A stretch of DNA of 52,400 nucleotides from 'Osedax' symbiont bacterium Rs2_46_30_T18. Its GTDB lineage: Bacteria; Pseudomonadota; Gammaproteobacteria; Pseudomonadales; Balneatricaceae. The notes beneath the pieces are model-generated. The model ran no database searches and was not told the DNA's origin. It was given only the letters and a program-made list of their open reading frames with translations. The stretch spans positions 1 to 52,400 of the forward strand of contig MABF01000244.1 of NCBI GenBank assembly GCA_002163025.1, in the 5' to 3' direction. Below are positions 26,610 through 36,771 of this stretch, one piece after another; position 1 is the stretch's first letter, and every line of letters starts with the position of its first letter. A program made the position numbers and the translations under genes.

Positions 26610-27728
26610 TCAACCGAGGTTCAGCAGTTTCAGGCACACCGGTGTCGGTGCTGTAATTACATCGACACAAGTTAAACTGCCATCTTCGCTATCTCTCTTA
26701 AAGCTCACTATGTTGTCACTGTTCTGATTGGCTACTAATAAGTACTGTCCGCTTTCCTCTATGGTAAAGCCTCTGGGAAACTTTCCTCTGCTATGTTCAT
26801 AGCCGACGACAGTCAATTGCTGACGCTGTTGGTCAAAAGCATAAATGACAATACTGTCGTGACCGCGATTGGATCCGTACAAGAATTTGCCGTCAGGGGA
26901 CAAGTGTAGATCACCTGGATAATTCAGGCCTTTAGCATCCTCTGGCAGCGTGCTGATCGTTTGCAGTACCCTCAATTCGCCGCTAGTTGCATCGTACGAG
27001 AGCAAGGTCACTTGTGAAATCAGTTCGCTGATCAAAAAGGCAAAATTTTGCGTTGGATGAAACACTAAATGCCTGGGACCAGATCCTGCTTGTAGTTGCA
27101 AAGCCGCCAGTGGCAGTAACTGCCCCGTATCGCTGTGCAATTGATAACTGATAATCTGATCGCTGCCTAAATCGGCTGCAAAGGCGAATTTATTGTCCGG
27201 GCTTAGCACTATGCTGTGGGCGTGCGCAGCCTCCTGGCGCTCACTGTTGGGTCCGCTGCCCTGGTGTTGATGAATGGCGCTGGCGACCGATAATTCACCG
27301 TTATCTGCAATAGGGTAGGAACAGACATTACCCGTGCCATAATTGGCCAGTAGTGCAGTGCTGCCGGTATCATTAATACTGACATAACAGGCGGCACTAC
27401 CGTTGGCCTGTTGCGAGTTGATGTATGTCAAAGCGCCACTGTCAGGGTCGATAGCATAGGCACTGATCCCGCCCTCTTCATGTTGTTCTATCTCGCTGAC
27501 CGAAAACAGTCTGTTGCCGATATTATCAATTGACAGATATGAAGGGTTATCAATCACAATGGGCTCACTGTTACAACGCAGTGCTCCCGTGTCTAAATCT
27601 AAAGCGTACAGGTGAATACCCGAACCATTAGCTGCTTCAAGGTGTGGTGCCAGACGGGTATAAGTTCCCACATACAGATATTGGCTATTGCTCATAGTGA
27701 CTCTTTTTGATGACGGTTTAAAGCCCAA
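26610..27728 (-). CDS. Lactonase-family seven-bladed beta-propeller protein (6-phosphogluconolactonase-like)
   Basis: YLYVGTYTR..., NYGTGNVCSYPI, HAHSIVLSPDNKFAFAADLGSDQI, GPRHLVFHPT, NYPGDLHLSPDGKFLYGSNRGHDSI, GKFPRGFTIEESGQYLLVANQNSDNI. Confidence 0.9.
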   Translation of the reverse strand: MGFKPSSKRVTMSNSQYLYVGTYTRLAPHLEAANGSGIHLYALDLDTGALRCNSEPIVIDNPSYLSIDNIGNRLFSVSEIEQHEEGGISAYAIDPDSGALTYINSQQANGSAACYVSINDTGSTALLANYGTGNVCSYPIADNGELSVASAIHQHQGSGPNSERQEAAHAHSIVLSPDNKFAFAADLGSDQIISYQLHSDTGQLLPLAALQLQAGSGPRHLVFHPTQNFAFLISELISQVTLLSYDATSGELRVLQTISTLPEDAKGLNYPGDLHLSPDGKFLYGSNRGHDSIVIYAFDQQRQQLTVVGYEHSRGKFPRGFTIEESGQYLLVANQNSDNIVSFKRDSEDGSLTCVDVITAPTPVCLKLLNLG

Positions 27729-27826
27729 AGTTCAGTAGTAATGTCTCTGGCTTATTGAATTTATTGTGTTTATATTGTGCTGCTGTAATTAATTATATCT
27801 TTGTTGCAGCAAATATAGGGAATTAG

Positions 27827-29821
27827 ATGAAGCAACTTAAACTTGAAATAGCACTTTTCGAAAAGCACGTGCAAGAGCAGCACCACACTAGTGAAGCATC
27901 CATTGCCACGCAATTAGACTTTAGTTTAACCAATAGCTCTGCTGAGCCGATCAGTATCGAAAAACTCGCCACAACCTTTATCTACCCGATTGACCAGAGC
28001 AGCTTTGTCAATGCTAAAGTTCTGACTCACAGTGGCACTTATCTGGAGTTTGGCGGGCAATCTGCGCAGCCGATACTGTTGCAAAGCGGACAGAGTTGGA
28101 AATTTAGCGGCAATGCCAGCGCGGTACTTAATCAGTATTCCGATATGCCAGCTGGCTTTTTTGCCTTGTCAGGAGATAAGGTCATTGACGTTGAATACAC
28201 AAAAGAGGACAAACTGGCGACCAGTATTAGCAAGGTTGAAATTAGCGCGGCTGTCGAAGAAGTGGCAGCAGTTGCGACGAAAAATATTGATACCGGGGTC
28301 GAGAGCAGAGCGATTAACTGTTTCCCACTACCAAAGTCGATTGTTATGGGCCAGGGCACAGCAGACTTAACAGTTGGATTTGTCTTAAAGGCACATAGCC
28401 AGCTGCAGTCGCAATTTTTTTGTATGCAAGAAATAGAATCGCAGTTGGCCTGTGCAGACAAGCTATTTGTTTTGGCCGAGAAGGGGCTGACGCTGGATAT
28501 ACAGCTGGATGCTGTCTTGGAAACTGAGGCTTATCAGCTGAATATCAGCGCCGCTGGCATCCTGATAAAAGCCTCTGATCGCGCTGGAGTACATAATGCG
28601 CTGGTCAGTTTGTGGCAAATTGCCAGCCTCAATGTGCACAGTGTTGCCTGTATGCAAATTGATGATGGGCCGCGCTTTGAGTGGCGTGGCCAGCATTTGG
28701 ATACCGCCAGGGTCTTTTATACAGTGGCTGAAATCAAAACTTTCATTAATCATATGTCTTTGTATAAATTGAATAAATTTCACTGGCACTTGGTCGATGA
28801 CGAAGCCTGGCGGATGCAGGTAAATGCCTATCCGCAATTGTGCGAAAAGATATCCAGTCGCGGTCACGGCCAATTAGTTGAACCTCAGTATGGCAGTGGT
28901 GCCCAGGCCAGTGGTGGCTTTTATACCCAACAGCAGATGCGTGAAATAGTCGATTATGCAGCGCAGCGCAATATAGAAGTGATTCCAGAAATTGATATTC
29001 CAGGGCACTGCTATGCCTTGCTTAAATTGCTCCCTGAGCTGTCAGAGGCCGAAGATCAATCGGACTACCAATCAGTGCAAGGCTATCGCAACAATTGTTT
29101 AAATCCGGCACTGCCAGCCACTTACCAGTTTTTAGAGAGAGTGTTTAAAGAAGTAGCAGAGATCTTCCCGAGCCAATACGTGCACATAGGTGCTGATGAA
29201 CGCCCAGAGGGCAGTTGGCAGAAGTCACCAAAAATAGCAGCGCTGATGGCAGAACAGGGATTTAGCAGTACCGAACAAGTACAGAGCTATTTTTTAAACA
29301 AAGTGCAGCAAATGCTGGCCCGATTGGGAAAAAAGACCGCGGCATGGGAGGAGGCCACCGAGCAGGGGGAATTGGCTAAAGATGGCTATATTGTCAGCTG
29401 GAAAGGCACCGTGGCGGGTATCAATGCCCTCAAACGTGGCTATCAGGTAGTGATGGCACCGGCACAGCACTGCTACTTTGATGTGGCGCAATCAAGGCAC
29501 TGGGACGAGCCTGGTCTGACCTGGACAGGTGGCAGGGTAGGGTTGCAACAAGTCTACGATTACAATCCGCTGGGCGAAGAAATTTCGGCGAACTTAGTGG
29601 CCAACTTAAAAGGCATTCAGGGCTGTCTCTGGTCGGAAAATCTCTATGATAAAAGCATTGTGGAGCATCAACTGTTTCCGCGGATCATAGCGTTGGCAGA
29701 AATCTGCTGGGGCGAGCCCAGCAGACAAAATTTCAGCAGCTTTCAGGCTGATTTAAAAAACTATCATCAACCGCTGTTAGACGCTTTGCAAATAAACTAT
29801 CGACGCCGTGATTTCGCTTAA
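27827..29821 (+). CDS. GH20 beta-N-acetylhexosaminidase
   Basis: DTARVFYTVAEIKTFINHMSLYKLNKFHWHLVDDEAWRMQ; EIDIPGHCYA; YVHIGADERPEGSW (GH20 D-E pair); AAWEEATEQG. Confidence 0.93.
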   Translation: MKQLKLEIALFEKHVQEQHHTSEASIATQLDFSLTNSSAEPISIEKLATTFIYPIDQSSFVNAKVLTHSGTYLEFGGQSAQPILLQSGQSWKFSGNASAVLNQYSDMPAGFFALSGDKVIDVEYTKEDKLATSISKVEISAAVEEVAAVATKNIDTGVESRAINCFPLPKSIVMGQGTADLTVGFVLKAHSQLQSQFFCMQEIESQLACADKLFVLAEKGLTLDIQLDAVLETEAYQLNISAAGILIKASDRAGVHNALVSLWQIASLNVHSVACMQIDDGPRFEWRGQHLDTARVFYTVAEIKTFINHMSLYKLNKFHWHLVDDEAWRMQVNAYPQLCEKISSRGHGQLVEPQYGSGAQASGGFYTQQQMREIVDYAAQRNIEVIPEIDIPGHCYALLKLLPELSEAEDQSDYQSVQGYRNNCLNPALPATYQFLERVFKEVAEIFPSQYVHIGADERPEGSWQKSPKIAALMAEQGFSSTEQVQSYFLNKVQQMLARLGKKTAAWEEATEQGELAKDGYIVSWKGTVAGINALKRGYQVVMAPAQHCYFDVAQSRHWDEPGLTWTGGRVGLQQVYDYNPLGEEISANLVANLKGIQGCLWSENLYDKSIVEHQLFPRIIALAEICWGEPSRQNFSSFQADLKNYHQPLLDALQINYRRRDFA

Positions 29822-29829
29822 ATCACAGA

Positions 29830-32800
29830 TCATTTTCCCAAGTGGTTTTTCAGGCTGACTAAGTTTTGTTTTAAACGCAGGTATTGCGGGTGGCTGCTCA
29901 ATTGACTGCTGCGCTGATCATCTTGCAGAGTATCGATATATTTGAGCACGTAATTACCTGTTCTCAATACATCGCGCCAGCGCGGTTTAACAGGCAAAGT
30001 TTCCTCTAGGAAATACTTGTCTAAAGTGCGGGTCTGCAGAGAAGATCTGTCCATATAGACCCGCCACAGCTTGCTCTGCTCGGCCAGGTCGATTTTCCCC
30101 AGTCCGGAAGCTAGCTCCCACAGCGCAAGAGAATCGTTCATGCTATCGACCAGTAAGTAGCGGTACTGTTGGCGTAACTGTGCATGGCTGTGCACTAAAC
30201 TGATGTTATCGGCGGCGCCAGAATCTAGACTTTGTTGCTCTTGCCCCTGGGCACCGACACCTTCAGTTTCGATGATTGTTTGCGCCGCCAGCAATGCTTG
30301 CTCGATCGCCGGAAGGTTGGAATGTTTGTCGTGTTCATCCAGCTGGCGCAAAATGATAGCGATATCGTCAGAGCGAAATCCGCCGACTCGAGCGACAAAG
30401 GCGTGGCGCGAAATACTGCTGCCATCATTCTTGCAAATAGATAAATCGATGTTGTCGCGGTCAATCTTGAGTAATTTCGTACGTATCTGGGTCAACTGTT
30501 TGAGATCGACTAATTGTAGAATGCTTTTGCCGATCATCTCATCACTACTGTAGCCCAGCTGCAGATAAGCAGCTTGATTGTAATAGGCGATGTGATCAAA
30601 ACTGTTAAAAGTGATGATAGTGTCTTCAATGCTGTCCAACATTTGCAACATAGAGCGCTGCGAGGTGCGCAGCTGCTCTTCAGTTTCCAGACGTCTGGAA
30701 ACTTCTTCTTTAAGGCGAATGTTTTCTTGTAAGCGCTGTACCGCCTGACGTGCCTGCAGTAAAGTCGCTACCCGCGACAGCAGTTCATCTTTCAAAAAAG
30801 GTTTCACTACGTAGTCATTGGCGCCGCTGTTAAAACCTTCCACTAAGTCGCTGCTCTGGGTTCGGGCGGTGAGCATCAAGATGGGCAGCGCATACAGATC
30901 GTATTGTTTGCGTACACGCCGTGCTATCTCAAAACCACTGACATCGGGCAGCATTACATCCAAAATAATCAGCGCTGGATTTTGCTCTGCCAGTAGTGTA
31001 AATGCCTGCTCAGCATCTTGGGCCAGCAGCACCTGATAACCACTCAGGGTTAAGTGATTGTGTAGTATTTGCAGATTAATCTGCTCGTCGTCAACTACTA
31101 GAATGGTTTCACCTGATGGGTTTACATTCTGCTCTATGACCAGTGGCATCTGCGCTTCAAGATGACTCAAATTTGCGAGGCGCTCCGGTTCAATATAATT
31201 GATAATCTCGGTATCTGGCGTTTTTCCCTGCTGCCGGGTTTCGCTTGTGTGATTTTCATCTGCAGGCGCCAGCGGTAAATTGAAATGGAATGTCGAGCCA
31301 CAGTCCACTTCAGATTCGACGTCCATCGTGCCCTGCATTAACTCGACCAATTTCTTGCTGATAGACAAGCCTAAACCACTGCCACCGATTTTTCGGGTGA
31401 TACCACCATCGGCTTGCTCGAAAGGTTTAAAGATATGATCGAGTTCAGCCCCATTCATACCGATGCCAGTGTCACATACTGTAAACTGAACTTGCTCATG
31501 CACGACTGCGGCGCTGATGATGATCTGCCCGCTCTGGGTATATTTAATGGCATTGCCGACCAAGTTGTAGAGAATTTGCTCAAAACGCACCGGGTCTGCC
31601 AGTACTTTGGGCAGATTGTCTGGCAGTTGTTGCACTAAAGTGAGGTCTTTTTCAGCGATCAACACTTTAGTGAGCTCCACTATGTGCTTCACTAACTTAG
31701 GAGTGTGGGTAGCAACAATATTGACGCGCAATTGATTGTGACGAATTTTATGAAAATCCAGAAGATCATCCACTAACAATGACAAGCGGTTAGCCGATGA
31801 TGCAACCATATTCAACTGTAACTGCTGGGTGCGAGTCAGCTCTCCGGCCGCACCGTCAGAGAGTGATTCAATGATGCCGATAATGCCGTGCAATGGGGTA
31901 CGCAGTTCATGTGAGGTATTGGCAAGAAACTCGTCCTTAAGTTTATCCGCTGCCTGTAGCTCGGTGTTTTGTATTTCAATAGTTGCAACTTTGTCTTCCA
32001 ATTGGGCGTTAACATCATGAATTTGCGAAATTTGTTGGCGGATCGAATGCTGCATTTTGACAAAACTTCGCGCTAAGCTACCGAGCTCATCCCGCCGCGA
32101 AGAGCCTCTGATCGACAGCTCCAGGTTCCCTTTAGAGACTCTTTCAGTGGCACGCATTAAAGCGTATAGCGGTTTGGTCATAGAGGCGGATAAGTAGTAG
32201 ACAATGACACTGATCAGCGCTGTGATTATTACGCCTATGGCGATGATTAAATTGGTAAAGTAGACACTTTTTTGCAGCGCTTCAGCAGCGCTGATATCAA
32301 CGATCAGTGCCCAATTATTATTCAGAAACTGAATGTTGTCGTAGGCGGCTAAGGTGGCTGTATCAACATAGTTAAAATCTTTAAAATATCCGGTTTTCCC
32401 GGCCAGTGCCGCGCGCGCTGCTACGGATTTTAAAGGCCTGTTCTCCACTGTTAAACTTTTTAAGCTATAGTCAGCGGCGTTATGTTGTTGTGCGCTCAGT
32501 TCTGACCTGGGCAGTAGGTCTGTCCCCAGCAGATAAGCTTCGCCGGTTTTACCTAAACCATCACGCCTGCCGGTGATTGCGGTGATTGATTGTAACGGCA
32601 GGGCGAATACTATGACCCCGCTAAAACGATTGTGTTGAATGATAGGAAATGCCAGATAGGCAACTTCTTGCTGTACTTGTCGATCCCAGGAAAAGTCCAC
32701 CAACTCGACAATGTTCTTTAAATTATCTCCCGCCTGGTGGCGCTGTGCAATGCGCGAAAAGATACGCCCTACTGGAGAGTCCGTCAATTGTTGATCGGTG

Positions 32801-33333
32801 ACTTTGGCAGCAAAATACTGCTCTTTCTGGCTTGTGTAAACAATCTGTCCATCAGGGGTGATCAGTAAAAGATTGCTAAAGTCGGATGACTTAACGAAAT
32901 CTTGGTAGCCACCATCAAAACGAAAATGAACCCCGGCGTAACCATCACTCTGGTTTTGAAATTCAGGTGACAAACTGTAAAAACCTTTATCCAGTAATTT
33001 GGCCGCAGCCAGTTTTTGCGCGGCTATCCTGGGGTCTTTGTCAATAACATTGAAGGCGTAGGCAAAACCAAAATAGCGACTGATACTGTATCTGACATGG
33101 CTGGAGGTAGAGAATATTTTGGCTTGTGATTGGATACTTTGTAAGTGCTGTTCAATTTCGCTTTTTTTACTGTCTCTGATGGAGACTAATTTATCAAAAA
33201 CGTGTTCTTCAATATTTTGCGAGAATGATATTTGCAGAAAACTGCCAATGGTTGCCAGCGGGATAATAGAGAGGAGCAGGAAAGCTAAACTCAACTTTGC
33301 CCGATAGCGCATATTCGCCAAAAAATTAAACAT
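29830..33333 (-). CDS. chiS: ChiS-like hybrid sensor kinase/response regulator
   Basis: TM + sensor + HAMP-like; HisKA FLANTSHELRTPLHGIIG; HATPase; REC ILVVDDEQINLQILHNHL...LIILDVMLPDVSG; PAS; C-terminal ...LAEQSKLWRVYMDRSSLQTRTLDKYFLEETLPVKPRWRDVLRTGNYVL resembling the Vibrio ChiS C-terminal DNA-binding domain; adjacent to GH20 and an Opp-type ABC operon. Confidence 0.83.
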   Translation of the reverse strand: MFNFLANMRYRAKLSLAFLLLSIIPLATIGSFLQISFSQNIEEHVFDKLVSIRDSKKSEIEQHLQSIQSQAKIFSTSSHVRYSISRYFGFAYAFNVIDKDPRIAAQKLAAAKLLDKGFYSLSPEFQNQSDGYAGVHFRFDGGYQDFVKSSDFSNLLLITPDGQIVYTSQKEQYFAAKVTDQQLTDSPVGRIFSRIAQRHQAGDNLKNIVELVDFSWDRQVQQEVAYLAFPIIQHNRFSGVIVFALPLQSITAITGRRDGLGKTGEAYLLGTDLLPRSELSAQQHNAADYSLKSLTVENRPLKSVAARAALAGKTGYFKDFNYVDTATLAAYDNIQFLNNNWALIVDISAAEALQKSVYFTNLIIAIGVIITALISVIVYYLSASMTKPLYALMRATERVSKGNLELSIRGSSRRDELGSLARSFVKMQHSIRQQISQIHDVNAQLEDKVATIEIQNTELQAADKLKDEFLANTSHELRTPLHGIIGIIESLSDGAAGELTRTQQLQLNMVASSANRLSLLVDDLLDFHKIRHNQLRVNIVATHTPKLVKHIVELTKVLIAEKDLTLVQQLPDNLPKVLADPVRFEQILYNLVGNAIKYTQSGQIIISAAVVHEQVQFTVCDTGIGMNGAELDHIFKPFEQADGGITRKIGGSGLGLSISKKLVELMQGTMDVESEVDCGSTFHFNLPLAPADENHTSETRQQGKTPDTEIINYIEPERLANLSHLEAQMPLVIEQNVNPSGETILVVDDEQINLQILHNHLTLSGYQVLLAQDAEQAFTLLAEQNPALIILDVMLPDVSGFEIARRVRKQYDLYALPILMLTARTQSSDLVEGFNSGANDYVVKPFLKDELLSRVATLLQARQAVQRLQENIRLKEEVSRRLETEEQLRTSQRSMLQMLDSIEDTIITFNSFDHIAYYNQAAYLQLGYSSDEMIGKSILQLVDLKQLTQIRTKLLKIDRDNIDLSICKNDGSSISRHAFVARVGGFRSDDIAIILRQLDEHDKHSNLPAIEQALLAAQTIIETEGVGAQGQEQQSLDSGAADNISLVHSHAQLRQQYRYLLVDSMNDSLALWELASGLGKIDLAEQSKLWRVYMDRSSLQTRTLDKYFLEETLPVKPRWRDVLRTGNYVLKYIDTLQDDQRSSQLSSHPQYLRLKQNLVSLKNHLGK

Positions 33334-33686
33334 AAGTACCTAGTCTCGTTAACCGAATTCAATACAGAATTGTCTTCACTTGAATTGGTATGCTAATTGG
33401 TCTGCATATTTAAGTCCAATTAAGTTACTGTTATTGCTTGTCAGATAAATGCAAATTAACGTCTAGAGCGCCTATATGGGCTGCTGTTAAGGCTGATAGA
33501 TAATTATTAAATTGACGAGATTGACGGTTGTTTTGCAGATTTTGCAGTTTTATTAACTTGACCCTTAAAGTGATTTTTTGTCTAGATAGTAGCCATTGCT
33601 AAAGCGCGCAGTTTTAGCTCTGCACAGAGCCTGCAAGGGTAATGCGCTGCAAATAATAAAAATTTACTTAAGAAAGGATCATCGTA

Positions 33687-34709
33687 GTGAGTGTTATTTC
33701 ACCCTTAGTTTTAGGTTTTCAGGGAACCGAGTTTAGCCCTGCCCAGTTACAGGCATTTAAAGAGATTAACCCTTATGCTTTGATGGTAATGCGCCGCAAT
33801 GTCAGCTCCCGTGCGCAAATAGCCAGACTCAATGCGCAGTTTCGCGAGGCGGTTGGCAGAGCAGATGCTGTGATAACCACCGATCAGGAAGGAGGACGGA
33901 TCCAACATTTAGAGGGTCCGGATTGGCCTGTTTACCCAATCTATGCGCAGTTTAATGCACTGATAAAACGCGATTTTGCACTGGCCAAAAAGACCATGCG
34001 CCGAGCATCCCGAGCGTTGGCATCAGATATGGCAAATGCAGGCTTTACTGCAAACTGCGGCCCTGTGTTGGATTTGGCGTTTTCAGGAGCTTCAGAGGTT
34101 ATCTCAGATCGAAGCTTTGGCGAAGATGCTGATGTGGTTGCGCAGATGGGCGAACAAATAATCGCAGGATTTATGGAATCAGGGGTAATACCTATGATGA
34201 AGCATATTCCCGGTCACGGTCGTGCTATGGAGGACAGCCATAAAAGCCGACCGATCGTAGATACTGATTTAACTGAGTTAGATAAAACCGACTTCGCCCC
34301 GTTTCAAAAATTAAAGCACTGCCCCTGGGCGATGGTCTCCCATGTTGTCTACTCGGATTGTGATGCACTGCCCGCCACCATTTCACAGCCGCTGATTAGC
34401 GAAGTCATTCGCAAGCGCATCGGTTACGCCGGGGTGTTGATTTCTGATTGTGTGTATATGGAGAGCTTACAGGGCCCGATTGAAGATCGCTGTCAGCAGG
34501 TGCAGCAGGCGGGTGTTGACTTAGTGCTCTCTTGTCACGGTGAAGCCCACGAGTGGTATCAGTGGAATGATAAGTTGCAGCCACTGGCCCCTGACGCTCT
34601 GCAAAGATTAGCGCGTGCTGAGCAGCAAATGTCTGAGGTAAAGCGCAATATTGATCCCGATCCAGCGGCCACAATGAGCGATGTTTGGGCACTGCTTAAA
34701 GACACTTAA
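33687..34709 (+). CDS. GH3 beta-N-acetylhexosaminidase (NagZ-like)
   Basis: TTDQEGGRIQHL, SDRSFGEDADVVAQMGE, MMKHIPGHGRAMEDSHKSRP, LISDCVYMESL. Confidence 0.88.
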   Translation: MSVISPLVLGFQGTEFSPAQLQAFKEINPYALMVMRRNVSSRAQIARLNAQFREAVGRADAVITTDQEGGRIQHLEGPDWPVYPIYAQFNALIKRDFALAKKTMRRASRALASDMANAGFTANCGPVLDLAFSGASEVISDRSFGEDADVVAQMGEQIIAGFMESGVIPMMKHIPGHGRAMEDSHKSRPIVDTDLTELDKTDFAPFQKLKHCPWAMVSHVVYSDCDALPATISQPLISEVIRKRIGYAGVLISDCVYMESLQGPIEDRCQQVQQAGVDLVLSCHGEAHEWYQWNDKLQPLAPDALQRLARAEQQMSEVKRNIDPDPAATMSDVWALLKDT

Positions 34710-34937
34710 GTGTATTGTTGAAAATTCAACCTAAAATATAACTAATTGATTATAAATGTATTAAAAATGAAATTAACGTTAGTGGATTGTTTTATTAACG
34801 AAATCAACAGATTTAAGGGGTTAATTTATAGACGTTAAAGCTGTTAGTTTAAGAGTTCGAAAACAGTTGTTGAGAAGCACTGGTTAAACGTTAAGTTGAA
34901 TATAAAAATTAAAAGAATTGAAACTAGGGAGTTTAAA

Positions 34938-36608
34938 ATGAAAAAATATTTATTAGCGGCTGCTGTTAGCAGCGCAGTAGCAGCGACCGCACTGGCGCCT
35001 TCCATGGCTATGGCGGCAGCGGATAGTGAGCTAGTGGTTGTACCGCGCCAGGTCACTGCATGGGTACAGAACTTTAACCCGTTTAACCAGACAACTAAAC
35101 TACCGACGACACTTGAATTTGTCTATGAGCCGCTAGTGATCTTTAATGCTATGCAGGGCGGTAAGCCCTATTATCGTCTGGCTGAATCACACGCTTTTTC
35201 CGATGACCTTAAGACGTTAACTTTCAACTTGCGAAAAGGGGTGAAGTGGTCGGATGGCGAAGCTTTTGATGCCAATGATGTCGCCTACTCCATGGAAATT
35301 GCAAAACAGCATAAAGCACTGGATATTCGCGCCGTTTGGGGATTGATTGAAAGCTATGAAGTGGTTGATAGCCACCAGATTAAATTTACCTTAACGAAGC
35401 CGAACGCCGCTGCGGCGTTTAAAATTGTTAAAGCGCCTATAGTACCAGAACACATCTGGAAGAACGTGTCTGACCCGATCACCTTTAAAAATGAAAACCC
35501 TGTCGGCACCGGGCCTATGACTCAAGTGAAGCGTTTCACTCAGCAAGTCTATGTGCAGTGTCGTAACCCTAACTATTGGGATAATGATAACCTCGCGGTA
35601 GATTGCCTGAAGTTGCCACAATTAGGCAATAATGATCAAGTGCTGGCGGCGGCGCAAAAAGGTGAATTAGATTGGTTTGGATCATTCCTTCCGGACATTG
35701 AAAAAACCTATGTCTCCAAGGATTCCGACAACCATAAATATTGGTTCCCGGGTGGATCAATGGTGGCGTTCAATTTTAACCTTGAATCTAAGAATGTCGG
35801 CAACAAGCAAGCATTTAACAACCTTGGGTTTCGTCGCGCGATGTCGATGGCGATGGACAGAGATGCGATGGTTAATGTGGCAGGATACGGATACCCAACC
35901 ATTAATGACTATGCATCTGCTCTGGGACGCGGTTATCACGACTGGAACAACGAGAAGGCTCAGGCTGAATTTGGTAAGTACAGCAAGCTGAATATCGATG
36001 CGGCCAAAGCACTATTGGCCGAAAATGGTTTTAAAGATTTAAGCGGTGACGGCAAGCTGCAAAATGCTGATGGCAGTGCGATTAAGTTCGACATCATAGT
36101 TCCCAACGGTTGGACTGACTGGGTGAATACTGTGCAGATTGCAGTCGAGGGACTACAAGAGGTTGGTATAAACGCTAAAGTTTCTACACCGGAAGCGTCC
36201 GCCTGGACCCAAGCTCTGCTCGATGGCAGTTACGATGCCGGTATCAACTCTAACTTTGTCGGCGTTACGCCGCACCGTCAGTACGAGAGCGCATTGCACT
36301 CAAGACATAAGAATCTGACCCGATTTTCTGCGACCCGTTTCTCCACGCCAAAACTTGATGTTGCTCTGGACTCTTTCTACGCGACCAATGACAAGTCAGA
36401 GCAGAAACAGATCATGAACGAAATCCAGTACATTATCGCGGCCAATACGCCGTATATCCCAGTCTTTAATAACCCTAAATGGTATCAGTACAATACTGCC
36501 AGATTTACCGGCTTCTTCAGCGCCGATAATGCTGGCGGCAACCCGGTTATCCACCCGGATAACCCAGAACGTTTGCTAAACCTTCTGTCTATCAAGCCTA
36601 AAAAGTAA
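34938..36608 (+). CDS. ABC transporter substrate-binding protein (SBP_bac_5), probable chitooligosaccharide-binding
   Basis: Signal peptide MKKYLLAAAVSSAVAATALAPSMAMA; LTFNLRKGVKWSDGEAFDANDVAYSME; first gene of an Opp/Dpp-type operon. Confidence 0.88.
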   Translation: MKKYLLAAAVSSAVAATALAPSMAMAAADSELVVVPRQVTAWVQNFNPFNQTTKLPTTLEFVYEPLVIFNAMQGGKPYYRLAESHAFSDDLKTLTFNLRKGVKWSDGEAFDANDVAYSMEIAKQHKALDIRAVWGLIESYEVVDSHQIKFTLTKPNAAAAFKIVKAPIVPEHIWKNVSDPITFKNENPVGTGPMTQVKRFTQQVYVQCRNPNYWDNDNLAVDCLKLPQLGNNDQVLAAAQKGELDWFGSFLPDIEKTYVSKDSDNHKYWFPGGSMVAFNFNLESKNVGNKQAFNNLGFRRAMSMAMDRDAMVNVAGYGYPTINDYASALGRGYHDWNNEKAQAEFGKYSKLNIDAAKALLAENGFKDLSGDGKLQNADGSAIKFDIIVPNGWTDWVNTVQIAVEGLQEVGINAKVSTPEASAWTQALLDGSYDAGINSNFVGVTPHRQYESALHSRHKNLTRFSATRFSTPKLDVALDSFYATNDKSEQKQIMNEIQYIIAANTPYIPVFNNPKWYQYNTARFTGFFSADNAGGNPVIHPDNPERLLNLLSIKPKK

Positions 36609-36623
36609 TAGTCAGTGGTTCTT

Positions 36624-36655
36624 GCCCTGGGGCACCATGTTCCCAGGGCCTTTTT
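36624..36655 (+). terminator. Intra-operon hairpin/attenuator after the SBP gene
   Basis: GCCCTGGG (36624-36631) / CCCAGGGC (36642-36649) followed by CTTTTT. Confidence 0.75.
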
Positions 36656-36771
36656 AAAATTCCTCGCAGCATTTTTTGCATTAAATATACAACACAGTTT
36701 TGCCCGATACATCGCCTGCATTTTAGGCTATGACAAGAAGCTGGTCCTAAAATATAATAAAAGAGGCCGTT

